Counted from the first letter of the stretch, positions 42,517-50,829 are shown. The stretch: 64,000 nt of DNA from Eubacteriales bacterium (GCA_030536515.1 JAUNPV010000009.1:1-64000); one strand, 5' to 3'. Made by a program: numbers and translations. The notes: a model not told the origin generated them from the letters alone.

Positions 42517-43038
42517 TTAGTTCTCAAATTCCTCTTTCAGCATGGAATAGTGGACATCGTCGTAGATTGTGCCGTTGTCGTTCAGGGCTTTGCGGATGCA
42601 GCCCTCCCGGGTGAAGCCAAGGGTTTCCAGCAGCTTCTGGGAGGCGGTGTTGGGGGCCAGGACCCGGGCGGACACCACATCGTAGGCTTTTTCCGCAAAC
42701 AGCCAGTTCAGCAGGGCGTGGAGGGCCTCGGTCATGTAGCCCCGGCGGGCGTAAGGTTCGCCCACCCAGTAGGCAAGCTCCACAGAATTGACGTCAAAGC
42801 GCAGGGAATCGTTGTCCAGGTGGATTTTGCCGATGAACCGGTCCCCGTCCCGGAGGGCCACGGTAAAGTCCCGCTTTTTCTCCATCATCTGACGGATGTA
42901 GTCCAGGGCCTCGTCCCGGGTCATTTTGTACATCAGAAGGTATTTCGTCACGAAATCAGCGTTGCACAGGGGGTAAAAGCTGTCAATATCCGACTCCTGC
43001 ATATCACGGATAATCAGACGTTCGGTGGTTAATCTCAT
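42517..43038 (-). CDS. GNAT acetyltransferase, RimJ/RimL-like
   Basis: Acetyl-CoA-dependent N-acetyltransferase of 173 residues; the substrate is unknown (ribosomal protein N-termini or small amines are typical). RLTTERLIIRDMQESDID opens the protein, YWVGEPYARRGYMTEAL near residue 92 is the acetyl-CoA loop and LETLGFTREG lies near 140. AGGAG precedes the ATG. Unlike the acetyltransferase at 20865, its base composition matches its neighbours. It is separated from lysS by a terminator, so it is probably transcribed alone. Confidence 0.9.
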   Translation of the reverse strand: MRLTTERLIIRDMQESDIDSFYPLCNADFVTKYLLMYKMTRDEALDYIRQMMEKKRDFTVALRDGDRFIGKIHLDNDSLRFDVNSVELAYWVGEPYARRGYMTEALHALLNWLFAEKAYDVVSARVLAPNTASQKLLETLGFTREGCIRKALNDNGTIYDDVHYSMLKEEFEN

Positions 43039-43060
43039 GTTTTTTCTCCTGTTTTTTGAA

Positions 43061-43087
43061 AAAGGGCTGCTGAAAGCAGCCCTTTGC
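43061..43087 (-). terminator. Terminator after greA-lysS
   Basis: On the minus strand AAGGGCTGC-TTTCA-GCAGCCC is followed by TTTTTC, four bases past the lysS stop. Confidence 0.85.
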
Positions 43088-43091
43088 TTTA

Positions 43092-45020
43092 TTAGTACAG
43101 CTTGGCCCCGGCGGGGATGTGGTCGTCCACCATCAGCAGATGGAGGCTTTCCTTGCCGTCGTCCTCGCAGACGGCGGAAATCAGCATACCGCAGGAGTCA
43201 ATGCCCATCATCTTCCGGGGGGGCAGATTGGTGATGGCGATGCAGGTCTTGCCCACCAGTTCCTCCGGCTCGTAGTATTCGTGAATGCCGGAGAGGATGA
43301 TGCGGTCATTTTCGGTGCCGTCGTTCAGGGTGAATTTCAGCAGCTTCTTGGACTTCTTCACAGCCTCGCAGGCCAGGACCTTCACGGCCCGGAAGTCGGA
43401 CTTACTGAAGGTCTCAAAGTCCACCGCTTCCTCAAACAGCGGCTCCACCTTCACCTTGGAGAAGTCGATGACCTCGGCGGGCTTGGTTTCTGCCGGGGCG
43501 GCGGGGGCTTCCTCGGCCTTGTCGGCCTTGCTGTAGCCCTCGGGCTTCATGGTGGGAAACAAAAGCACGTCCCGGATGGAGGCGGAGTCGGTCAGCAGCA
43601 TGACCAGCCGGTCCACGCCGAAGCCCAGGCCGCCCGTGGGGGGAAGGCCGTATTCCAGGGCGGTGATGTAGTCGTAGTCCACCTGGGCCCGGGTAGCGGG
43701 GTCCAGCTGCTTCCGGTCGGCCACCTGCTTTTCAAAGCGGCCCTTCTGGTCGATGGGGTCGTTGAGCTCAGAGAAGGCGTTGCCGAATTCGGTGGCGTTG
43801 ATGAAATACTCAAACCGCTCGGTAAAGGCGGGGTCCGTGGGCTTGCGCTTGGCCAGGGGGGAGTTTTCCACGGGGTAGTCGTAGATAAAGGTGGGCTGAA
43901 TCAGGTTTTCCTCCACGAAAGCGTCGAAGAACTCCGCCAGAATGGCCCCCTTGGTGGGAATTTCCGGCAGCTCCACCTTCTTTTCCTTGGCGATGGCGAT
44001 GGCCTCGGCATCAGAGGAAATGGCGGCAAAGTCCACGCCGGAGTAGCGCTTGACGGCCTCCACCATGGTCATCCGCTCCCAGTGGCTCAGGTCAATGGCC
44101 TTGCCCTGGTAGGTGATTTGCAGGGTGCCGCAGACGTTCATGGCCACGGTTTTCATCATTTCCTCCACCAGGTCCATCATGCCGTGGAAGTCGGTGTAGG
44201 CCTGGTACAGCTCGATGGAGGTGAACTCCGGGTTGTGGGTCTGGTCCATGCCCTCGTTGCGGAAGATGCGGCCCACCTCGTAGACCTTGTCCATACCGCC
44301 GACAATGAGCCGCTTCAGGTACAGCTCGGTTTCAATGCGCAGCACCATGTCCAAATCCAGGGTGTTGTGGTGGGTGTAGAAGGGCCGGGCGGAGGCACCG
44401 ATTTCGAAGGGGGTCAGAATGGGGGTGTCCACCTCCAGGAAGCCCTTGCCGTCCAGGAATTTCCGCAGCTCCCGGAGGATGAGGCTGCGCTTGACAAAGG
44501 TGTCCTTGACCTCGGGGTTCACAATCAGGTCCACATACCGCTGGCGGTAGCGGGTCTCCAGATTGGTCAGGCCGTGGAACTTCTCCGGCAGGGGCAGCAG
44601 GGATTTCGAAAGCAGGGTGGCCTCGTGGACCCGGATGGAGATTTCGCCCCGCTCGGTTTTGAACACGTCGCCCTGGACGCCCACGATGTCGCCGATGTCG
44701 TTTTTCTTGAAGCGCTTGAAGGATTCCTCCTCCATCTCGTCGAACTTGAGGTAGAGCTGAATGCGGCCGGTGCGGTCCTGCAAATCGCAGAAGGACACCT
44801 TGCCCATGCCCCGCTTGGTCATCAGCCGGCCCGCCAGACGGACGGACTGGCCCTCCATGGCCTCGAAGTTCTCCTTGACGGCGGCGGAGTCGGAGGTTAC
44901 GTCAAATTTGGTGTTCACGAAGGGGTCCAGACCCTGGCTGCGCAGGTCGGCCAGCTTCTCCCGGCGGACCTTCACCTGGTCGGACAGGGGCATTTCTGCC
45001 TGGGGTACAAACTTTGCCAT
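43092..45020 (-). CDS. lysS: Lysyl-tRNA synthetase (class II) with C-terminal tRNA-binding domain
   Basis: Charges tRNA-Lys. The first 500 residues are a complete class II enzyme: OB-fold anticodon domain (SVRLAGRLMTKRGMGKVSF), motif 2 (GRIFRNEGMDQTHNPEFTSIE, split: FRNEGMDQTHNPEFT) and motif 3 (GLPPTGGLGFGVDRL). After an Ala/Glu/Pro linker near 505-525, about 115 residues form an EMAP-II/Trbp111-like fold (FRAVKVLACEAVKKSKKLLK, NLPPRKMMGIDSCGMLI), giving 642 residues against about 500 for the standalone enzyme. Such domains bind the tRNA elbow in MetRS. It follows greA after three bases and ends at a terminator. Confidence 0.95.
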   Translation of the reverse strand: MAKFVPQAEMPLSDQVKVRREKLADLRSQGLDPFVNTKFDVTSDSAAVKENFEAMEGQSVRLAGRLMTKRGMGKVSFCDLQDRTGRIQLYLKFDEMEEESFKRFKKNDIGDIVGVQGDVFKTERGEISIRVHEATLLSKSLLPLPEKFHGLTNLETRYRQRYVDLIVNPEVKDTFVKRSLILRELRKFLDGKGFLEVDTPILTPFEIGASARPFYTHHNTLDLDMVLRIETELYLKRLIVGGMDKVYEVGRIFRNEGMDQTHNPEFTSIELYQAYTDFHGMMDLVEEMMKTVAMNVCGTLQITYQGKAIDLSHWERMTMVEAVKRYSGVDFAAISSDAEAIAIAKEKKVELPEIPTKGAILAEFFDAFVEENLIQPTFIYDYPVENSPLAKRKPTDPAFTERFEYFINATEFGNAFSELNDPIDQKGRFEKQVADRKQLDPATRAQVDYDYITALEYGLPPTGGLGFGVDRLVMLLTDSASIRDVLLFPTMKPEGYSKADKAEEAPAAPAETKPAEVIDFSKVKVEPLFEEAVDFETFSKSDFRAVKVLACEAVKKSKKLLKFTLNDGTENDRIILSGIHEYYEPEELVGKTCIAITNLPPRKMMGIDSCGMLISAVCEDDGKESLHLLMVDDHIPAGAKLY

Positions 45021-45023
45021 GGC

Positions 45024-45500
45024 TCAGCCCTCGCGCGTGACGCTGATGACCTTCATGGTGAAGGAACCGGCGGGGGCGTTGACGGTGAACTTGTCCCCGG
45101 CACCCTTGCCCACGATGGAGCGGCCGAAGGGGGAGTCGTCGGAGAGCTTGCCCTCCATGGGGTTGGCCTCCTGGGAGCCGGTGATGCGGTAGGTGGTGCG
45201 CAGGCCCTGCTCGTTTTCCACAACCACGGTGCAGCCCAGGCCCACCCGGCCGCTGGCCTCGTTCTCGTCCTCGATGATGACGGCGTGGGACAGCACGTCC
45301 TCGATTTCGGCAATGCGGCCGTAGAGCTTGGCCTGCTCGTTCTTGGCGGCGTCGTACTCGGAGTTTTCGGACAGGTCGCCGTAGGACCGGGCCTCGGCAA
45401 TCATGGCGGCAATCTCCCGCTCCCGGGTGGTTTTCAGATAGTTCAGTTCCTTCTCCAGGTCGGCAAGACGCAGGCTTGTAATTTTAAATTCCTTAGCCAT
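45024..45500 (-). CDS. greA: Transcription elongation factor GreA
   Basis: Rescues backtracked RNA polymerase by stimulating transcript cleavage. The 158-residue protein has the coiled-coil domain with the acidic tip DLSENSEYDAAK near residue 42 and a C-terminal FKBP-like domain (ANPMEGKLSDDSPFGRSIVG). The ATG at 45500 lies 9 bases from AAAGGA; a TTG six bases earlier is too close to it. It is the first gene of the greA-lysS operon, a frequent pairing in Firmicutes. Confidence 0.95.
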   Translation of the reverse strand: MAKEFKITSLRLADLEKELNYLKTTREREIAAMIAEARSYGDLSENSEYDAAKNEQAKLYGRIAEIEDVLSHAVIIEDENEASGRVGLGCTVVVENEQGLRTTYRITGSQEANPMEGKLSDDSPFGRSIVGKGAGDKFTVNAPAGSFTMKVISVTREG

Positions 45501-45556
45501 ATTCAAAAATCCTTTCTTAGATAGAAATTACTGCAAAAGTTTCCATAGGCTTTACT

Positions 45557-45585
45557 ATTATAGAGGAAAAACAGTGTACAGTCAA
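45557..45585 (-). promoter_or_regulatory. Promoter of greA-lysS
   Basis: On the minus strand TTGACT (45580-45585), a 17-base spacer and TATAAT (45557-45562), about 57 bases before the greA start. Confidence 0.82.
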
Positions 45586-45625
45586 GAATATTTTGAAGTT
45601 TTTTGAAAAATTACGAAGCGCTTCC

Positions 45626-45812
45626 GTAGGGGAGGGTCACTGACCCTCCCGCCGAAAATCCGTTTCAGGATTTTCGGATAAACCTCACGGGATTGAGCGC
45701 TCCGTAAAAAGGCCGCATGAAGCAATGAAACCACCTGCCCAACGAGGGCAGGTGGTTTGCGGCCCCCGCCAAGGGGGCCGCAACCGGCCTTCCCGGATGG
45801 GAGGGCCGGTTC
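45626..45812. repeat. Family-D hairpin cluster
   Basis: Five hairpins in a row: GGGAGGGTC/GACCCTCCC, CCGAAAATCC/GGATTTTCGG, CCACCTGCCC/GGGCAGGTGG, GCGGCCCCC/GGGGGCCGC and ACCGGCC/GGCCGGT. The first two also occur, in reverse order and orientation, at 24188-24247. The 45501-46182 gap has no gene. Confidence 0.78.
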
Positions 45813-45865
45813 ATCGCAGATGTCGGAACGGCACGTCCGGGAGGCCGTGCCCTACGGGCGAAAAA

Positions 45866-46133
45866 CCTTCCCCCGGGGGGAAGGTGGCACGGCGTTAGCC
45901 GTGACGGATGAGGAATGCGGGCGGCAAGGCTGGATGATAGAAACGTCCGTGCCTGCTGAAAGGCAAACGATAGCCACCAGCAAGCCCGTACCTGTACCGC
46001 ACATCACGTTATCGCCCGCATTCCTCATCCGCCCCAGTGTGCGCACTGGGGCACCTAATGAATTAAGGAGCGATTGCCACTGGCAATCGACCTATTTTCA
46101 TCTGCTGCGCAGAGCACCACCCCCGGGGGAAGG
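45866..46133. repeat. Family-B element with a nested family-G insert
   Basis: B layout with CACGGC/GCCGTG and CCCCAGTG/CACTGGGG stems and the GGATGAGGAATGCGGGCG box with its inverse. Before the right CCCCCGGGGGAAGG box lies the G insert (GAATTAAGGAGCGATTGCCA through GCGCAGAGCACCACC), opposite in orientation to that at 27037-27294. Confidence 0.83.
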
Positions 46134-46182
46134 TATTGGGGGTGCTCAAACGGGGGCCGACGGGCGGGTTAGTGACCCGCCC

Positions 46183-46566
46183 CTACTGTTTCCGGTTTCC
46201 GTCCTTGTCAAAGGTCTCCCGCAGGGCTTTTTCCACCGGGTGGATGGAGGCGAGCAGGGGGATGAGCTGGAGCAGGACGATGAGGCCGCCAACGGCTCCC
46301 ACGGTGTCGGTGCTTCTTCCAAAGACCGGCAGCATGGCAATCGCCGAGCAGACCAGCATCCGGGGACCCCAGCGGAGCCAGACCTGGGCGCACTTTTTCT
46401 GGGCAAAGTCCCAGGTGTCCTGGTTTTTCATGGACAGGGCCGTGCGGTAGCCGAACAGATAGTTGATTTTTCCGGGCGGGCAGCGGCGGAACCACAGCCC
46501 CACGCCCACCATGATGCCGGGAATCAGCAGCACCATGAAAAACATAAAAATCCAGTAGGCAATCAT
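46183..46566 (-). CDS. SdpI-family membrane protein, short form
   Basis: A 127-residue protein with three or four membrane segments and the SdpI family signature YLFGYRTALSMKNQDTWDFA near residue 37. In Bacillus subtilis SdpI is the immunity protein against the toxin SDP and also sequesters the repressor SdpR. This short form lacks the N-terminal DUF1648 part. It is the last gene of a six-gene operon that also contains a longer SdpI-like protein and an SdpR-like regulator. Function is inferred from family and context. Confidence 0.85.
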   Translation of the reverse strand: MIAYWIFMFFMVLLIPGIMVGVGLWFRRCPPGKINYLFGYRTALSMKNQDTWDFAQKKCAQVWLRWGPRMLVCSAIAMLPVFGRSTDTVGAVGGLIVLLQLIPLLASIHPVEKALRETFDKDGNRKQ

Positions 46567-46598
46567 GTTTTCTCCTTCCGCTTGGGACGGCAGCTTTG

Positions 46599-46910
46599 TT
46601 ACACGAACCGGACGGCGGTGCCGTAGGCCATGACCTCGGCGGCGCCCTGCATGACGGCGGCGGAGGCGTAGCGGATGTTCACAACGGCGTCGGCCCCCAG
46701 GGCCTCGGCCTCCTGGGCCATCCGCTTGGTGGCCAGGGCCCGGGCGTCGTTCATCATCTCGTTGTAGGCCCTCAGCTCGCCGCCTACCAGGGTCTTGAAG
46801 GCCTGGGAAATGTCCTTGCCCACGTTTTTGGATTGGATGGTGCTGCCCTTCACCAGGCCCAGCATCTCCAGGTTTTTGCCTGCAATGTAATCAGTATTGA
46901 CTAAGATCAT
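46599..46910 (-). CDS. YbjQ/UPF0145 family protein
   Basis: Small cytoplasmic protein of 103 residues (PF01906, sometimes called heavy-metal-binding). Landmarks are LGLVKGSTIQSKNVGKDI and the conserved ALGADAVVNIRYASA near residue 75. These proteins assemble into pentamers; their role is not established. AAGGAG lies 11 bases before the ATG at 46910; a GTG nine bases upstream is too close to it. The start overlaps the previous gene's end by about 20 bases, so it belongs to the same operon. Confidence 0.88.
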   Translation of the reverse strand: MILVNTDYIAGKNLEMLGLVKGSTIQSKNVGKDISQAFKTLVGGELRAYNEMMNDARALATKRMAQEAEALGADAVVNIRYASAAVMQGAAEVMAYGTAVRFV

Positions 46911-47118
46911 CTTCTTCACCGCTCCTTATTTCTTGAATTCTTTGCTTGCACATGGCAATCATCAGCCCGCCCAGAAGGGCCGGAATCACGACGGCCAGGA
47001 TACATACGATGACCGGCGGCCGCAGGGCAAAGGCCGCTGCCGCCAGGCCTGCATAGTAGGCCACCATCAAAACGGTGATGACCAGGGGGGCTACCATTTT
47101 CTTTGTGGGCTTTTTCAT
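46891..47118 (-). CDS. Small two-segment membrane protein
   Basis: A 75-residue protein with two hydrophobic segments (about 9-31 and 35-56), a Lys-rich N-terminus and an acidic C-terminus (IRSGEEDDLSQY). Its ATG overlaps the stop of the SdpI-like gene as ATGA, and its end overlaps the YbjQ gene. Not recognised as a known family. The tight packing argues that it is real and works with the neighbouring membrane proteins. Confidence 0.75.
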   Translation of the reverse strand: MKKPTKKMVAPLVITVLMVAYYAGLAAAAFALRPPVIVCILAVVIPALLGGLMIAMCKQRIQEIRSGEEDDLSQY

Positions 47119-48185
47119 GGCTGGCCTGCCTTTCCGGCCAGGGACTCGTACAGAGCCTGGGTCCCGGCCTCGTCGGCGGCGCTGAGGACCAGCACCTTTC
47201 CGCCGCTGCGGACCACCACGCAGCTGTCGCAGCCGGTGTAGGAATAGCGGGTGTAGGTGCCGAATTCGTCGTTTTCAAAGGCACCCATCAGCAGCCGTGC
47301 GCTGCCCCAGCCGAAGGCCCGGTAGCCCGGGGTGTCAGACTCCCGGTATTCCACATCGTCGATGGCATCGTAGGGCAGGGTCATGTCGGAATAGTAGCTG
47401 GCGTGAATGGTGAGGCTGTCCTGACCCAGGTCATAGCGGATATTGCCGGTGAACATCACCGCCCCCACGAACAGGAAAATGACCAGCAGGAAGCCCGTGG
47501 ACCACTTGCCGAAGCGCACATCCCGGGAGGCATCCACCTCCGGCACCGTCCCGGCCCGGCGCTGCCTCCGGTAGTAGAGGTAGGAATAGACCATAGGCGC
47601 AAAGGCCAGCCCGAACACCAGGCAGATAAACAGAGGCAGCCCGATTCTGGTGGGCAGGCACACGGAGAACATCATCAGAATGCCGCAGGTGAACCACAGC
47701 CGGCCGGTAAAGCGGTGGGTGGCGTTCCAGTTTTCGTCGCTGGCCAGGGTCCAGCAGACCCGGATGCCGATGGTGCTGTTGCGCCGGGTTTTGGGCATGA
47801 AGTTGCCGACGACGGAGAACATCAGGCTCATCAGGATGATGAACACCTTGGGCAATGCCTGGGACACCCCCAGGGACAGGGCAAAGACCATGGCGAACAC
47901 CAGATTGCTGAGCACCGGCAGAATCCACAGCACCACGGAAAACACCTTCCCGTTCTGCCCCCGGTTCCCCGGGTCCCGGAGGGTCAGGAGCACCCCGCCC
48001 CACAGCAGTGCCAGCATCACCGGCGGCATGACGAACATGGGCACCAGCACAGACACGGACCCGTCAAAGCCCCACCGGGCGGTCATCAGCCCTGGCAGCA
48101 GGTCCCGGACAAACAGCCCCAGGGCCATGGGCAGCAGGGTGAGGACCGAGGCGAAAATCAGCTGCTTTTTATACTGTCTAAGCAT
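47115..48185 (-). CDS. DUF1648/SdpI-family membrane protein, long form
   Basis: A 356-residue membrane protein. The N-terminal part resembles DUF1648 (LLPGLMTARWGFDGSV), the middle carries the SdpI signature FMPKTRRNSTIGIRVCWTLA followed by NWNATHR, and further membrane segments lead to an outer or cytoplasmic C-terminal domain of about 110 residues (SLTIHASYYSDMTLPYDAID) with a PH-like look. The ATG at 48185 follows AAGGAGG. It overlaps the intramembrane protease gene by 8 bases. By analogy with B. subtilis it may confer immunity to a membrane-active toxin or sense one. Confidence 0.85.
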   Translation of the reverse strand: MLRQYKKQLIFASVLTLLPMALGLFVRDLLPGLMTARWGFDGSVSVLVPMFVMPPVMLALLWGGVLLTLRDPGNRGQNGKVFSVVLWILPVLSNLVFAMVFALSLGVSQALPKVFIILMSLMFSVVGNFMPKTRRNSTIGIRVCWTLASDENWNATHRFTGRLWFTCGILMMFSVCLPTRIGLPLFICLVFGLAFAPMVYSYLYYRRQRRAGTVPEVDASRDVRFGKWSTGFLLVIFLFVGAVMFTGNIRYDLGQDSLTIHASYYSDMTLPYDAIDDVEYRESDTPGYRAFGWGSARLLMGAFENDEFGTYTRYSYTGCDSCVVVRSGGKVLVLSAADEAGTQALYESLAGKAGQP

Positions 48186-49008
48186 GGGCAGCCTCCTTTT
48201 CCCAGCTCCGGCGGATGCGCCTGATGACAAACAGGGCCAGCACGGCCATGGCGGTGAGAATGGTGTAGATAATGGCGTAGGAGGCCCCCTGGCTCAGGCC
48301 CAGCTGGGGGGAGGCCAGGGCACAGGAGGCATCGATGAGGGTGTGATACCCCACGCAGATGGCGAAGCCCAGCCAGGCGCGCTGCCTGTAAACGCTGTAG
48401 CACACCACCAGGCTCATGCCCACATGGGCGGTCATGGCCAGCAGCCGCTCGATGCCCGCCAGGAAGAAGCTCAGGCTGGGGGTGGCCAGCAGCAGGTCCC
48501 GGGCCCCGGTGAGGGCGGCGGTGTCCCCGCCGACGGCAGCGGTCTGGGCGATGAGGGCGTCAAAGCCGCCGCTTTGAATCATAAACAGCAGCACCAGATT
48601 GTTGATGTAGGTCATGCCCACCAGGATGATGGCCTCGATGCCGCCGTGGCCCAGGCCCGCCGCCAGGGACACCCGGCAGCCCAGCCGGCCCTTTTTCTCG
48701 ATGTACTTGGCCACCGCAAACCGGCCCGCAAATTCAAACAGACCGGCGGTCACAGCCAGGCCCAGGGCGTAGAGCAGGTAGTGGTCCGAAACAAAGGACC
48801 CAAACCCGGGCATCGCCGCCAGGGATTGGAGCAGCGGCAGGCGGATGAGCAGCTGGGGAATGACGAAGCCCATGGCCCCCAGAATCCAGGCGGACACGAC
48901 CCCCTCGCCTCTGTGGCGGAAGCCGTAGTAAATGATGAAGCCAATGGGCAGCACCAGGCTGACGGCCAGGGAAAACAGGCAGCCCAGCAGGGAAGCGGTA
49001 CTAATCAT
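48178..49008 (-). CDS. YhfC-family intramembrane protease
   Basis: A 276-residue membrane protein with about eight segments. LAAGLGHGGIEAIILVGMTY near residue 115, with the conserved Glu next to a His, then ERLLAMTAHVGMSLVV and GYHTLIDA, match the YhfC branch of the glutamic/CAAX-type intramembrane protease superfamily. These residues form the presumed metal-independent or metal-linked active site. It overlaps both the ArsR-type regulator and the SdpI-like gene by 8 bases, which implies co-translation. A proteolytic role in signalling or toxin immunity is inferred. Confidence 0.85.
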   Translation of the reverse strand: MISTASLLGCLFSLAVSLVLPIGFIIYYGFRHRGEGVVSAWILGAMGFVIPQLLIRLPLLQSLAAMPGFGSFVSDHYLLYALGLAVTAGLFEFAGRFAVAKYIEKKGRLGCRVSLAAGLGHGGIEAIILVGMTYINNLVLLFMIQSGGFDALIAQTAAVGGDTAALTGARDLLLATPSLSFFLAGIERLLAMTAHVGMSLVVCYSVYRQRAWLGFAICVGYHTLIDASCALASPQLGLSQGASYAIIYTILTAMAVLALFVIRRIRRSWEKEAAHA

Positions 49009-49276
49009 AATGGTTTTCTCCTTTCAAATCACGGAGCCAAAGGAAAATCTCCTCCAATACGGAGGTGTTCAGCTCGTAAAAGATGAATTTGCCGTCCCGG
49101 GTGTCGCTGATGAGGTCCGCCTCCCGCAGCACGCTCAGGTGCCGGGAGATGGCAGCGGCGGTGATGGAAAAATGCTCGCCGATCTCTCCGGCGGACAGCG
49201 GCCCGGCCTTCAGCAGGTTCAGAATATCCCGCCGGGTGGGGTCCGCCAGCGCCTTCATGGTCTGCTGCATTCCCAT
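49001..49276 (-). CDS. ArsR-type autorepressor, SdpR-like
   Basis: A 91-residue winged-helix repressor. ALADPTRRDILNLLKAGPLS opens it, and FSITAAAISRHLSVLREADL (residues about 39-58) is the recognition helix. It lacks the metal-binding Cys pairs of true ArsR sensors and matches the autorepressor group that includes SdpR. GGAGGG precedes the ATG. It is the first gene of the SdpI-like operon and probably binds the perfect palindrome upstream. Confidence 0.9.
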   Translation of the reverse strand: MGMQQTMKALADPTRRDILNLLKAGPLSAGEIGEHFSITAAAISRHLSVLREADLISDTRDGKFIFYELNTSVLEEIFLWLRDLKGENHYD

Positions 49277-49295
49277 GGTGATCCCTCCTTTGCGG

Positions 49296-49324
49296 TAATT
49301 AACATTTAACTTAAATGTTAATTA
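49296..49324. promoter_or_regulatory. Perfect palindromic operator of the SdpR-like operon
   Basis: TAATTAACATTTAA and its complement flank a central C, giving 14-bp perfect arms. It ends about 20 bases before the repressor's start. Just upstream on the minus strand lie TTGACA (about 49349-49354) and TACAGT/TATAAT hexamers, so bound protein would block the promoter. Confidence 0.85.
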
Positions 49325-49534
49325 TACTGTACTACAGCCAGCCCCGTTTGTCAATCCCTCTTTGGAAAATTTTTATGTGCTTTTCGGGGCGACTCAAGAA
49401 AGACCGTAGGGCGGCCTGCCCCCAGGCCGCCGTCCATGTTTTCCATAGGAAAACATGGGAGCTCCCAATGACAAGCTAGGGTTATAGAATTTTTTTGTGA
49501 TCATCGGGGTGAGTCAGCAAAGGCGCAAACCAAA

Positions 49535-49685
49535 GGCTTCTCCTTGAGGAGAAGCTGTCATAGGCCTCGCCAGAGGCCTATGACTGATGAGGTGTTATGC
49601 AGTACGTCAATAAAAACAGCTCAGTAAACCAACAGCACCTCATCCGTCACGGCTTCGCCGTGCCACCTTCCCCTCAAGGGGAAGG
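49535..49685. repeat. Family-E (B-like) palindromic element
   Basis: GCTTCTCCTTGAGGAGAAGC at the left and CCTTCCCCTCAAGGGGAAGG at the right. The stems are CATAGGCCTC/GAGGCCTATG and CACGGC/GCCGTG, and the boxes TGATGAGGTGTT and AGCACCTCATCC. A family-C palindrome at 49405-49432 and a scrap of family A near 49451 precede it. No gene lies in 49277-49780 beyond the promoters. Confidence 0.82.
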
Positions 49686-49729
49686 CTTTCCTGAGTGAAA
49701 CCGATAAGCGCATTTATTTTTATATACCC

Positions 49730-49758
49730 TTGACATACACGGTACTGTGTGGTACGAT
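49730..49758 (+). promoter_or_regulatory. Promoter of the padR operon
   Basis: TTGACA (49730-49735), 17 bases, TACGAT (49753-49758). GTAC-TGTGTG-GTAC within it, and TATATAC/GTATATA on either side, are dyads that the PadR protein may bind. Confidence 0.78.
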
Positions 49759-49780
49759 GTATATACAGGAGGTACAGGCT

Positions 49781-50137
49781 ATGAACATTGACGATTGGAA
49801 AACCCAGCTCAAGCGGGGGACGCTGGAGCTTTGCATTCTGCTGCTGATTCGGCGGCGGCCCACCTACGGCTATGAGCTTATCAGCACCCTGGAGCAATAT
49901 CCCCTGATGGCGGCCAAGGAGAACACCGTTTATCCGCTGCTGCGGCGGCTGATGAAGGAGGGGTATCTGTCCTCGTCCTGGCAGGAGAGCACGGAGGGCC
50001 TGCCTCCCCGGAAATACTACAGCGTCACCGACAGGGGGCTGGAGTATCTGGAGGCCATGACCGAGGCGTGGGACAATTTGCTGCACACCGTCAACGAGAT
50101 GAAGGGAGAAAAGGACTATGGAACGGATGCTGAATGA
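49781..50137 (+). CDS. PadR family transcriptional regulator
   Basis: A 118-residue winged-helix protein. LKRGTLELCILLLIRRRPTY and YGYELISTLEQYP are the PadR N-terminal signature, KENTVYPLLRRLMKEGYL the recognition segment, YYSVTDRG the wing. It is the short PadR-s2 form without an extended C-terminal domain. AGGAGG lies 7 bases before the ATG. It overlaps the HAAS-domain gene by 20 bases; the pair is a common Gram-positive module in which PadR represses its own operon. Confidence 0.92.
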   Translation: MNIDDWKTQLKRGTLELCILLLIRRRPTYGYELISTLEQYPLMAAKENTVYPLLRRLMKEGYLSSSWQESTEGLPPRKYYSVTDRGLEYLEAMTEAWDNLLHTVNEMKGEKDYGTDAE

Positions 50138-50681
50138 CTATTTGAACAAAATCGACAAACACCTGAGGCCCATGGCGGCATCGGAGCGAAGCGACATCGT
50201 CCGGGAAATCAGAAGCCAGATGCTGGACATGGAGCACAGCGGCGCCTCCCCGGCCCAGATTGTCGGGCGGCTGGGGGACCCCAGGGAGCTGGCCCGGGCC
50301 TATCTGGGCCAGAGCATTTCGCAGGCCAGGGGGTTCAGCTGGCGGGGCCTGGGGGCGGTGCTGGCCTTTTACAGCCTGGCGGGAATCGGCGGGATGCTGG
50401 TGCTGCCGGTGACCGGCATCTGCGGCATTGCCTTTCTCATCAGCGGCATTCTCTGCCCCATTGCCGGCATCGTGAAGCTGGGGGTGTATCTGACGACTGG
50501 CTATGACATTGCCCAAATCGGCTTTACCCTGGGCAGCTTCACCGCCAGTCCCGTGGCGTTTTTCCCCATTGCCCTGGTGATAGGCGTAGTCATGCTGTTG
50601 CTGGGGCGGCTGTGCTGGACGCTGACGGTTTCCCTGGTGAAGCTGCTGGGCAGGGGCAGACGGCTGCTGGATGCTGAATAA
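50118..50681 (+). CDS. HAAS/DUF1700-domain membrane protein
   Basis: A 187-residue protein. Residues 1-65 form an HAAS helical domain (MLNDYLNKIDKHLRPM, IVGRLGDPRELARAYL), the rest is three or four membrane segments. These proteins are nearly always paired with PadR regulators, as here, and are thought to respond to membrane state, though the mechanism is not settled. The 20-base overlap with padR implies coupled translation. Confidence 0.88.
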   Translation: MERMLNDYLNKIDKHLRPMAASERSDIVREIRSQMLDMEHSGASPAQIVGRLGDPRELARAYLGQSISQARGFSWRGLGAVLAFYSLAGIGGMLVLPVTGICGIAFLISGILCPIAGIVKLGVYLTTGYDIAQIGFTLGSFTASPVAFFPIALVIGVVMLLLGRLCWTLTVSLVKLLGRGRRLLDAE

Positions 50682-50685
50682 AATA

Positions 50686-50826
50686 GCAGAGGGCCTTGAC
50701 CCAATGCCATTTCGTTAAGCACCCGCCGTAGGGCGGCCTGCCCTCAGGCCGCCGCACAGCTCCCATTCGGGACCTGTGAAGGCGTGGATTGCTTAACTTC
50801 ATAGCATTGATGCCAAGGCCCTCTGC
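50686..50826. repeat. Composite inverted repeat with a nested family-C hairpin
   Basis: GCAGAGGGCCTTG (50686-50698) returns inverted as CAAGGCCCTCTGCC near 50812-50825, and a second pair, CCAATGC and GCATTG, lies just inside. The middle holds GTAGGGCGGCCTG-CCCT-CAGGCCGCC at 50728-50753. It separates two convergent genes. Confidence 0.75.
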
Positions 50827-50829
50827 CAA

